Assembly (NCBI GenBank): GCA_035697545.1
Contig: DASSCT010000130.1
Coordinates: 1 to 5,882, forward strand
From: JACDAN01 sp035697545
GTDB lineage: Bacteria > Actinomycetota > Thermoleophilia > Gaiellales > Gaiellaceae
DNA length: 5,882 nucleotides
Reading direction: 5' to 3'
The translations under genes were made by a program, and so were the position numbers. The notes under the pieces are model-generated. The model saw only the letters and a program-made list of their open reading frames with translations. It was not told where the DNA came from and ran no database searches. Of the stretch, positions 1-5,196 are shown in pieces (position 1 is the stretch's first letter; each line of letters opens with the position of its first letter).

Positions 1-519
1 CAGCATCTCCAGCGCCGTCTTTCCCCTGCCCCCGACGTTGAACGTCCCGCAGGTGACGATCGGCTTCCCGTTCTTGACCAGCGCGAGGCGGTAGTAGTCA
101 CCGTCCTTGAGCTTGCGGAGACCGTGAACCGTGAGCAGCATCGGCAGGTTGCCGTCGTCGTCGCGGGCGCCGATGCCAAGCTCACCGCCGGCGGCGCCTG
201 ACCCGGTCAATGGAATGGTGTTCTCGATCTGCAGTGCCTCGTTCGAATCCGATCCGGAGTTGCCGGCGAAGTAGCCAACGCCGAAGGCCGCGACCAGCGT
301 CGCGCCGATCAGGGCGAGCGCCGCGCCGAGCCGGCGGCGCGGGAGCCGGAAGAGGTTGTGTCTCTCCTCGACGGGAGGAGGCTTGGCGGCGAAGCCTGGA
401 GACAGGTCCGGCGGCGGGCCCGCCTCCACGAGCAGCTCGTGGACGCGCTGGAGCCGTGCGCGCTCGGCCGCGTCCTCGACGCCGTTCACGAGCTCGTCGA
501 AGTCAGGCGTCCGCGTCAC
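1..519 (-). CDS. Membrane anti-sigma factor, RskA-like C-terminal domain (3' end outside window)
   Basis: Probable membrane-bound anti-sigma factor that would hold the sigma factor encoded just upstream. The visible 173 residues hold a charged cytoplasmic segment (about 1-60, with a DELVNGVEDAAERARLQRVHELL helix-rich stretch), a basic patch LPRRR at 59-63, one transmembrane helix (about 64-85) and an outer part. The outer part contains YYRLALVKNGKPIVTCGTF (about 142-160), which resembles the RskA C-terminal domain. The N-terminal part has no HxxxCxxC zinc motif; the only cysteine seen is C157. I chose the GTG start at 519 because GGAGG lies 7 nt upstream (527-531) and because GTGA overlaps the sigma stop codon, a usual sign of translational coupling. 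The gene runs off the left edge in frame. The role is inferred from context plus domain resemblance. Confidence 0.8.
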   Translation of the reverse strand, partial: MTRTPDFDELVNGVEDAAERARLQRVHELLVEAGPPPDLSPGFAAKPPPVEERHNLFRLPRRRLGAALALIGATLVAAFGVGYFAGNSGSDSNEALQIENTIPLTGSGAAGGELGIGARDDDGNLPMLLTVHGLRKLKDGDYYRLALVKNGKPIVTCGTFNVGGRGKTALEML

Positions 520-1124
520 AGAACGTCCTCCAGCTTGTCGGCGAGCCGGGCGAGCCCAGTGCGAGTGCGCGTCTTGACCGTGCCCAGCGGGATGCCGAGG
601 AACTCCGCGATCTCGGATTGCGAACGCTCGCCCCAGTAGGCCAGCTCGAGCACCACGCGCTCACTGTCCGGGAGCTCGGCCAGCGCGGCGTGCACGCGCC
701 AGGAGACCCAGCCGGATTCGGCGCGTTCCGCGGGTGTGTCGGCGTCGGCCTTTTCTTCCACGCCCTCCACCGGCGGCTCGCGTCGCGAGCGACCGTTGTC
801 GACGATCGCGTTGCGTGCGACTGCGTAGAGCCACGGTGCGCCCGGTCCACGCTCTGGGCGATAGCTTCCCGCTGCCCGCCAGACCGACGCGAACGTCTCC
901 TGGACGGCCTCCTCGGCTCGTCCTCGATCTCCGAGCCTCCGGAGCGCGAGCCCGAACACAGGGCGCGAGTAGCGCCGGTACAGGACCTCGAACGCGTTTC
1001 GGTCTCCCGACCCCACCCTCGTGATCAGCTCCCCGTCGCTGACGTCTGGCCTCACGGGCCGAATGGTTACCGCTGGAGACGCGGGCGGCAAGCGCTCCGC
1101 GAGGGCCGCAATGGAAAAGGACAT
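516..1124 (-). CDS. ECF-family RNA polymerase sigma factor
   Basis: Extracytoplasmic-function sigma factor, 202 aa, which would direct RNA polymerase to a small stress or envelope regulon. Sigma region 2 spans about residues 29-115: DGELITRVGSGDRNAFEVLY leads into the helix AEEAVQETFASVWRAAGSY and then PWLYAVARNAIVDNGRSR. A variable acidic linker follows (about 116-140). Region 4 spans about 143-195, with LAELPDSERVVLELAYWGE and the helix-turn-helix QSEIAEFLGIPLGTVKTR. I chose ATG at 1124, which lies 10 bp after the reductase stop. It has only a weak purine stretch upstream, so GTG at 1055, just before region 2, is an alternative; it would remove a 23-residue N-terminal extension. The stop codon overlaps the anti-sigma GTG. 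No long C-terminal extension is present, so regulation is most likely by the partner anti-sigma protein. Confidence 0.92.
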   Translation of the reverse strand: MSFSIAALAERLPPASPAVTIRPVRPDVSDGELITRVGSGDRNAFEVLYRRYSRPVFGLALRRLGDRGRAEEAVQETFASVWRAAGSYRPERGPGAPWLYAVARNAIVDNGRSRREPPVEGVEEKADADTPAERAESGWVSWRVHAALAELPDSERVVLELAYWGERSQSEIAEFLGIPLGTVKTRTRTGLARLADKLEDVL

Positions 1125-1134
1125 CCTGGTCGTC

Positions 1135-1794
1135 TTACGGAAGAGGCGTCTTGGTGGATCTGAGTAGCAGTCCGCCGTCGACGACGAGGGTCGTCCCGGT
1201 GATGAAGTCGGCACCGGCGAGATAGACGACCGCGTCGGCGACGTCTGCGGGCGAGCCGACGCGCCGCAGCAGCGTCTCTGCGGCTCGACGCTCGATCTGG
1301 TCCGGCTCGACGGCCACCGGTCCGGGGGCGATGCCGCACACACGAACGTCGGGGGCAAGGGCGACCGCGAAGATCCGCGTCAGCATCGCCTGAGCCGCCT
1401 TGGCGGCGCAGTGAGGCGCGAAAGACGGCCAGGCCTGGTACGCCGCGACGTCCTCGATCATGACGACAACTCCGCCGGAGCCCCGCAGGAGCGGCGCCGC
1501 CGCCTGGGTGACGAAGAAGCTGCCCTTCGCCGTGGCTCCGAAAGCTGCGTCCCAGTCCGCCTCTTCCACCTCCTCCAGGGGTCGGGGAGAAAAGCCCTCT
1601 GAGGCCGCGTTCACGAGCAGGTCGAGCCCTCCGAGCCGCTCGGCGGCCGACCGGACAAGTGCGCGCGCGCCCTCGGCCGTCGAGAGATTCCCGTCGCTGC
1701 GCGAGGCGGCGACGACGGTCCAGCCTTCACGTTCGAGCCGCTCCGCGATCGCCGATCCGAGTCGCCCCGTTCCTCCGGTCACGATCGCCCGCAT
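1135..1794 (-). CDS. Pteridine-reductase-like short-chain dehydrogenase (SDR) with altered catalytic tetrad
   Basis: SDR-fold NAD(P)-binding oxidoreductase, 219 aa. It has the Rossmann glycine motif TGGTGRLG (6-13), basic R32 after strand 2 (suggesting NADPH), the NAAS motif (62-65, usually NNAG), the APGPV segment (156-160) and the C-terminal TGTTLVVDGG (199-208). The catalytic tetrad is unusual. The usual Asn is T88. The usual Ser is D115, exactly 13 residues before the Tyr position as in PTR1-type pteridine reductases. The Tyr position is H128 in PHCAAK. Only K132 is retained. The closest general resemblance is to pteridine reductase/FolM-like SDRs; the substrate is unknown. It is the first gene of the operon with the sigma and anti-sigma genes. 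There is no clear ribosome-binding site before ATG 1794, and the next in-frame codons would cut into the glycine motif. Confidence 0.88.
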   Translation of the reverse strand: MRAIVTGGTGRLGSAIAERLEREGWTVVAASRSDGNLSTAEGARALVRSAAERLGGLDLLVNAASEGFSPRPLEEVEEADWDAAFGATAKGSFFVTQAAAPLLRGSGGVVVMIEDVAAYQAWPSFAPHCAAKAAQAMLTRIFAVALAPDVRVCGIAPGPVAVEPDQIERRAAETLLRRVGSPADVADAVVYLAGADFITGTTLVVDGGLLLRSTKTPLP

Positions 1795-1808
1795 AACGAA
1801 GGGAACTG

Positions 1809-1828
1809 TAAGGAGTCGTAAGGAGTTG
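1809..1828. repeat. Tandem 10-bp direct repeat between divergent genes
   Basis: Two adjacent copies, GTAAGGAGTC (1809-1818) and GTAAGGAGTT (1819-1828), differ only in the last base. They lie at the predicted start of the minus-strand operon transcript, between the reductase gene and the divergent cupredoxin-like gene. They could be a regulator site at one-helical-turn spacing, or chance. GGAG within the repeat is not placed to act as a ribosome-binding site for any gene here. Confidence 0.5.
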
Positions 1829-1834
1829 ATTTGG

Positions 1835-1864
1835 ATTAGCGATTTCCGCGATTTGGAACGTCAA
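1835..1864 (-). promoter_or_regulatory. Candidate housekeeping promoter for the reductase-sigma-anti-sigma operon
   Basis: On the minus strand, TTGACG (1859-1864) and GCTAAT (1835-1840) are separated by 18 bp. The -35 box matches five of six consensus bases and the -10 box four of six. Initiation would fall near 1828, giving a leader of roughly 35 nt before ATG 1794. This is a visual match only; no transcript evidence is available. Confidence 0.4.
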
Positions 1865-1887
1865 GCTTCGGGCAGTAGCGCCCTAAT

Positions 1888-1895
1888 GAAGGGGG
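1888..1895 (+). promoter_or_regulatory. Ribosome-binding site of the cupredoxin-like gene
   Basis: GAAGGGGG lies 10 nt before ATG 1906. It supports this start, which is also the one that begins a well-formed signal peptide. Confidence 0.6.
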
Positions 1896-1905
1896 TTCTC
1901 GGCAT

Positions 1906-2784
1906 ATGAAAAAGGCACTACTGCTTGCCGCCTCCGTTCTCGCACTCGTCGTGGGAGCCACCGCGCTCGCCGCGGTGACGGTGACGAGGACTGTGGCGAT
2001 CAGGTCGACCGGGTTCGTCCCGGTCACACGCACGATTCAGACGGGAGACAGCATCCGTTGGCGGAACGACGACACGGTCAACCATCAGGTCGTCGCCGAC
2101 AACGGTCTCTTTGCTTCGCCCGTGCTGCGGCCACGTGCGACGTACACGAAGCTGTTCACGACGTCCGGCACGTACAGGTACCGCGATGCGCTGAAGCCGT
2201 CTTCGCGGGGGACGATCGTCGTCCAGGGGCCACCGCCCTCGGTCTCGATCGCGGCCTCCGCGGGGGTCGTGTTCTGGGGCGCATCGGTCCGGTTGGCCGG
2301 GACGATCTCCTCGGGTGCGGCGAACCAGACTGTCCAGGTCTGGGCCCGCCCCTATGGGCAGACCTCGTTCGTGAAGCAGGCTGACGTCGCGACAGCGCCT
2401 GGGGGCGCGTGGGACTTCCCCAACACGCCGCAGGTTCTGACCGAGTACTACGCCAAGTGGGGCAACCGGACGAGCGCGACGGCATCCGTCGGCGTTCGCC
2501 CGAGGTTGACCTTCATCCGGCGAGCACCGTGGTTCGTCACGTCTGTCAAGGCCGGCGGCACCTCGTTCGCCGGGCACTACGTCTACGTGCAGCGAAAGTC
2601 GAGCCTCGGACAGTGGGTGAACATCAAGAAGGTCGTGATGGGTAGCAGCGGCGCGCGCAGGTTCAAGGTGAAGCTCAACCGCGGACGCCACGCCTTGCGG
2701 ATCTTCCTGACCACGAACCAGGCCGGTCCCGGCTATCTCTGGAGCAACAGCCAGACGATCGTCTTCCGCAAGCGCACCAAATAG
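1906..2784 (+). CDS. Secreted cupredoxin-fold protein with Ig-like repeats, copper ligands mostly lost
   Basis: Exported protein of 292 aa without any cysteine. A Sec signal peptide occupies about residues 1-23 (MKK followed by a hydrophobic core, likely cleavage after ALA). A plastocyanin/azurin-like domain follows (about 26-107): TGFVPVTRTIQTGDSIRWRN, then NHQVV, ending with YRYRDALKPSSRGTIVV. Set against the usual YxYxCxxHPxMxGT loop, Cys, His and Met are replaced by D94, K97 and S100; only the first ligand, H60, remains. A type 1 copper site is therefore unlikely. Residues about 111-198 and 199-288 look like two beta-rich Ig-like or adhesion-type modules, the second ending in a very basic tail (FRKRTK). 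The gene diverges from the sigma operon. Its role is unknown; a structural or binding function at the cell surface is my inference. Confidence 0.85.
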   Translation: MKKALLLAASVLALVVGATALAAVTVTRTVAIRSTGFVPVTRTIQTGDSIRWRNDDTVNHQVVADNGLFASPVLRPRATYTKLFTTSGTYRYRDALKPSSRGTIVVQGPPPSVSIAASAGVVFWGASVRLAGTISSGAANQTVQVWARPYGQTSFVKQADVATAPGGAWDFPNTPQVLTEYYAKWGNRTSATASVGVRPRLTFIRRAPWFVTSVKAGGTSFAGHYVYVQRKSSLGQWVNIKKVVMGSSGARRFKVKLNRGRHALRIFLTTNQAGPGYLWSNSQTIVFRKRTK

Positions 2785-2788
2785 GCTG

Positions 2789-2826
2789 GGGGCCGGCGGG
2801 AGCCTCGTTATGCTCCGGCCGGCCCC
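2789..2826 (+). terminator. Strong GC-rich hairpin after the cupredoxin-like gene
   Basis: Arms at 2789-2802 and 2813-2826 pair at 13 of 14 positions (one G-G mismatch, 2798 with 2817) around a 10-nt loop. It begins 4 nt after the stop codon. No T-run follows, so it may act as a terminator of the kind common in GC-rich genomes or as a 3'-end stabiliser. It also sits 24 bp before the dismutase start, where it could limit read-through into that gene. Confidence 0.6.
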
Positions 2827-2837
2827 GAAGTCTTCGC

Positions 2838-2844
2838 AAAGGAG
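2838..2844 (+). promoter_or_regulatory. Ribosome-binding site that fixes the TTG start of the dismutase gene
   Basis: AAAGGAG lies 6 nt before TTG 2851. There is no in-frame ATG or GTG nearby that would keep the N-terminal helices, so this strong site decides the rare start codon. Confidence 0.7.
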
Positions 2845-2850
2845 TACGTC

Positions 2851-3474
2851 TTGGCGACGCTTGCCTTCAACCACCAGGAGATCGCCCCTCGCCAGCTCAA
2901 GCCGCGCCTCTATGAGCTCGACGGCATCTCTCGGGAATCGGTCGAGGCTCACTACAAGCTCTACGAGGGCTACGTCGCGAAGCGGAACGAGATCCTCGGC
3001 GCGCTCACCGAGGTCGACCTGTCGTCCGCGAACCAGACGTACTCCGAGGTGCGGGCGCTGAAGGTCGATCTGACGTTCGCGATCGGCGGCATCAAGAACC
3101 ACGAGATCTACTTCGAGCATCTCGGCGGGGACGGCGGTGACCCGGTCGACGCGATCGGCGATTTGATCGAACGGGACTTCGGCTCCGTGGCCGCGTGGCG
3201 CGCCGACCTAACCGCGACAGGCATGGCCGGACGCGGCTGGGCCTGGACGGCGTACGACTGGGACGAGGGCCGGCTCTTCAACTATCTCGGCGACGCGCAG
3301 AACACCTATCCGATCTGGAACGCGACGCCGCTCGTCGCGCTCGACGTCTACGAGCACGCTTACTTCCTCGACTACCAGACCGACCGGGCGTCCTACATCG
3401 AGGCCTTCCTCGCGAACCTCGACTGGCCAACGATCAACGACTGGGTCAACGGCTACGCGATACCTCTTCGATGA
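2851..3474 (+). CDS. Superoxide dismutase, Fe/Mn family (atypical clade)
   Basis: Converts superoxide to oxygen and hydrogen peroxide; 207 aa, the usual family length. The four metal ligands are visible: H34 in EAHYKLYEGYV, H84 in KNHEIYFEHLGG, and D165 and H169 in DVYEHAYFLDY. The second-shell glutamine seems to come from the C-terminal domain (Q150 in GDAQ), while the N-terminal position used by Fe enzymes is Gly, which favours manganese but does not prove it. The HYKLYEGYV segment is one residue shorter than the classic HYGKHHQTYV and lacks the gateway histidine; Y41 is kept. The usual DVWEH is DVYEH. No signal peptide is seen, so it is probably cytoplasmic. TTG 2851 is chosen for its AAAGGAG site. 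It may be transcribed alone or by read-through past the preceding hairpin. Confidence 0.95.
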   Translation: MATLAFNHQEIAPRQLKPRLYELDGISRESVEAHYKLYEGYVAKRNEILGALTEVDLSSANQTYSEVRALKVDLTFAIGGIKNHEIYFEHLGGDGGDPVDAIGDLIERDFGSVAAWRADLTATGMAGRGWAWTAYDWDEGRLFNYLGDAQNTYPIWNATPLVALDVYEHAYFLDYQTDRASYIEAFLANLDWPTINDWVNGYAIPLR

Positions 3475-3495
3475 AAGTCTCCCGACTTTCATCGA
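3468..3495 (+). terminator. Perfect hairpin spanning the dismutase stop codon
   Basis: Twelve base pairs (3468-3479 with 3484-3495) close on a four-base loop, TCCC. The TGA stop (3472-3474) is inside the left arm. ATTGATTG follows, only a weak T-rich stretch. It is probably the terminator or transcript 3'-end structure of the dismutase gene, in a convergent gap of 96 bp. Confidence 0.65.
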
Positions 3496-3560
3496 TTGAT
3501 TGAAAGCCGGCCGGGTCGCAGCCCAGAACGGCAGTGCTCCTTCTCTAGCCTGCCGTCACG

Positions 3561-3585
3561 GCGGAACGGGCTAAGCCCGTTCCGC
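3561..3585 (-). terminator. Perfect hairpin spanning the cyclohydrolase stop codon
   Basis: Eleven base pairs (3561-3571 with 3575-3585) close on a three-base loop. The minus-strand TAG (3571-3573) is at the tip, so the last three codons of the cyclohydrolase form one arm. No T-run follows on either strand. It is probably the 3'-end structure of the minus-strand gene, possibly acting in both directions between the convergent genes. Confidence 0.55.
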
Positions 3586-4554
3586 GGCGAGCCAATCCCG
3601 AAGACGCGTGTGATGCGCTCGAGCTTCGCCGTCCGCGAGCTCGCCGCGCAGCTCGCCGACCGTCCCGTAGCGCTCAGCGACCACGTCGTGCGCGTGGATC
3701 GTCTCCAGATTCACCTGCCGGGAGAAGAGGAAGTCGCCGTCGGCGAGCCCGGGGTAGGCGTCGAGCGTTCCCTGCAGCGCCAGCCGCACGGAGTCCTCGA
3801 CGAAGCGCGGCTGGAGGTGCGCATGCTCGACGACGAAGAGCTCGTCGGGACGCTTGAGTAGCTCGTAGACCGGCGAGCTCATCGACGACTCGACGACGGA
3901 GACCAGCTGCTCAGCGTTGACCTGCGCGTCGGTTCCGACGAAGAGCGTTCCGCGCCCGCGCTGGTTGTGGGTCGCCATTGGAACGAGCTCGAGGATCCGC
4001 TCGACGTCGCCCTGGGCGAACCCGGCTTCGAGCAACCGCGTACTGGCCGCTCCGCGCACGAGCCCCTGGGCGCACGGGCATGCGTTGATCCCCGTCGCCT
4101 CGACGCCGACGACCTTCCGCACCCCACGCTCGCCGGCCGCCGCCACGCCGATCAGCGAGACCATCTCCTGCGTCGGAAGATCCGTGACCGGCGTCCTCCG
4201 TTCGATCGGATACCGCGCCACGATCCGCGTCTCCGCGCGGCCCGCGCCCTGGCGGGCAACGATCTGCTCCGAGATATGAGCGGCGAGGTCCTCGACAAGG
4301 AAGGCCTCCTCCAGCACCACGTGCTCGATCGCCTCTTCGAAGAGCTCCGGGAAGCGGGACATGTGGACGCCCTTCTGCGCGCCGTCGAGATCGACGGTGC
4401 AGTCGATCTCGGCGGCGATCAGCTTCTCCCACGGGCCGTACCGGATCCGAATCGCCTTCGACACCGACCGAACCCCCGCGCGAGAGAGCCCGAGCCGCAC
4501 CTCCGGCTCTGACGCCTGCAGGTCGTGCTCGAACAGGTCTCGAAGGTCGGTCAT
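3571..4554 (-). CDS. folE2: GTP cyclohydrolase, FolE2/MptA type (COG1469)
   Basis: Opens and rearranges GTP at the first step of pterin (folate-type) synthesis; 327 aa. Bacterial FolE2 makes dihydroneopterin triphosphate and archaeal MptA makes the 2',3'-cyclic phosphate; sequence alone cannot decide here. Visible family motifs are DLQASEPEVRLGLSRAG (11-27), KGVHMSR (61-67), GINACPCAQG (155-164, with the metal-site cysteine among C159 and C161), ATHNQRG (194-200) and EHAHLQPRFVEDSVR (243-257). The DxQAS opening and the ACPCAQ form look more like archaeal MptA than proteobacterial FolE2 as I remember them. ATG 4554 is chosen because homology starts at once. The frame is open far upstream, but that part runs opposite another gene. 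There is no Shine-Dalgarno site. A CATTAT box six bases upstream suggests a leaderless transcript. Confidence 0.92.
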   Translation of the reverse strand: MTDLRDLFEHDLQASEPEVRLGLSRAGVRSVSKAIRIRYGPWEKLIAAEIDCTVDLDGAQKGVHMSRFPELFEEAIEHVVLEEAFLVEDLAAHISEQIVARQGAGRAETRIVARYPIERRTPVTDLPTQEMVSLIGVAAAGERGVRKVVGVEATGINACPCAQGLVRGAASTRLLEAGFAQGDVERILELVPMATHNQRGRGTLFVGTDAQVNAEQLVSVVESSMSSPVYELLKRPDELFVVEHAHLQPRFVEDSVRLALQGTLDAYPGLADGDFLFSRQVNLETIHAHDVVAERYGTVGELRGELADGEARAHHTRLRDWLAAERA

Positions 4555-4560
4555 GGGTGG

Positions 4561-4566
4561 ATAATG
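4561..4566 (-). promoter_or_regulatory. Candidate -10 box for a leaderless cyclohydrolase transcript
   Basis: On the minus strand CATTAT is followed by CCACCC and then the ATG at 4554, so initiation 6-7 nt after the box would fall on the start codon. No good -35 hexamer is visible 16-18 bp upstream. The same bases on the plus strand belong to GATAAT (4560-4565), which overlaps the start codon of the divergent gene. Confidence 0.4.
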
Positions 4567-5196
4567 CCGACCGTAGCAGCGGAAATCGTGGCCCCAAAAC
4601 AATTCGCCCAGCTCGTTTCGCTCGCGTGTCACGACCTGCGGACGCCGCTCGCAACGGCCTCCGGGTTCGCCCGCACGCTTCAGCGGCTCGACCAGATCGG
4701 TCAGCCCGCTGACCGCTACGCCGAGATGATCGGCGCGGCCACTGACCAGATGGCGGCGCTTCTGGATCTGCTGAGCGTCGCCGCCCGGGTGGAGGACGGC
4801 CGCTTCGAGCCCGAGGCTCGACCCGTCAACTCGCGCGACCTGGCCGACGCTGCTGCGAAACGGGCCGACAGCGGGCGCATCGAGGTCACCGGTGAGGGAG
4901 CAGATGTGGAGACGGACCCGCACTGGGCGTCCATGTCGCTCGGCGCGCTCGCCGAGGCTGCCCGCCGCCACGGCGGTCTCGAGCAGGTCACGCTGACGGT
5001 GAACAAGGAGGAGATCGCGATCGGCCCGATCGTGGACAAGGCCGGCGCGATCGCTGCAGGTCAGGACCTCCGCGACTTCGCCGCCGCGGTGGGTGCGCGC
5101 GTCCTCCAGGCCGGCGGCGCCGCCGTCGAGGTCGAGGCGGAGCGCCTGCTCGTCCGCTTGCCTACCGCAGAAGCTTCGACAGGCGCCGGTCCTTGA
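4564..5196 (+). CDS. Soluble histidine-kinase-like protein with intact H-box and degenerate ATPase domain
   Basis: Cytoplasmic protein of 210 aa with no transmembrane or sensor segment. Residues about 12-80 form a HisKA dimerisation/phosphoacceptor domain: QLVSLACHDLRTPLATASGF with phosphoacceptor H23, then a second helix ending LLSVAARVEDGRFEP. The rest (about 88-200) follows the plan of a HATPase_c domain, including a helix SLGALAEAARRHGG where the N-box should be and a final strand LLVRLP. However, the N-box asparagine and the DxGxG and GxGLG glycine boxes are missing, so ATP binding is doubtful. By analogy with ChpT and Spo0B it might be a phosphotransferase rather than a kinase; that is inference. 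ATG 4564 leaves only 9 bp to the divergent cyclohydrolase start. GTG 4588, eight codons in, is an alternative that keeps the H-box. No response regulator gene is in the window. Confidence 0.8.
   Translation: MPTVAAEIVAPKQFAQLVSLACHDLRTPLATASGFARTLQRLDQIGQPADRYAEMIGAATDQMAALLDLLSVAARVEDGRFEPEARPVNSRDLADAAAKRADSGRIEVTGEGADVETDPHWASMSLGALAEAARRHGGLEQVTLTVNKEEIAIGPIVDKAGAIAAGQDLRDFAAAVGARVLQAGGAAVEVEAERLLVRLPTAEASTGAGP

Noticed and set aside
210..1163. A 317-codon plus-strand open frame opposite the sigma and anti-sigma genes
   Set aside because: Low-complexity Arg/Ala/Pro translation with no family signature; the minus strand holds clear sigma factor domains.
1125..1358. Upstream extension of the sigma factor frame by 78 codons
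   Set aside because: It would overlap the reductase gene out of frame and adds only Ser/Arg/Pro-rich sequence; ATG 1124 fits the operon spacing.
1801..1828. GGGAAC followed 17 bp later by AGTT, read as an ECF promoter for the cupredoxin-like gene
   Set aside because: The -10 part is a poor match and the site is about 80 bp from the gene; kept only as a hint in the findings.
2826..2836. Small palindrome CGAAGTCTTCG before the dismutase ribosome-binding site
   Set aside because: Five-base arms around one base are common by chance in this composition, and the downstream spacing does not suggest an operator.
1918..3120. A 400-codon open frame on the minus strand opposite the cupredoxin-like and dismutase genes
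   Set aside because: It has no recognisable domain, is rich in Arg, Asp and Pro as expected of GC-rich antisense frames, and lies opposite two well-supported genes.
4567..4610. TTGTTTT on the minus strand as a -35 box for the cyclohydrolase
   Set aside because: It is about 30 bp from the CATTAT box, too far for a sigma-70 promoter.
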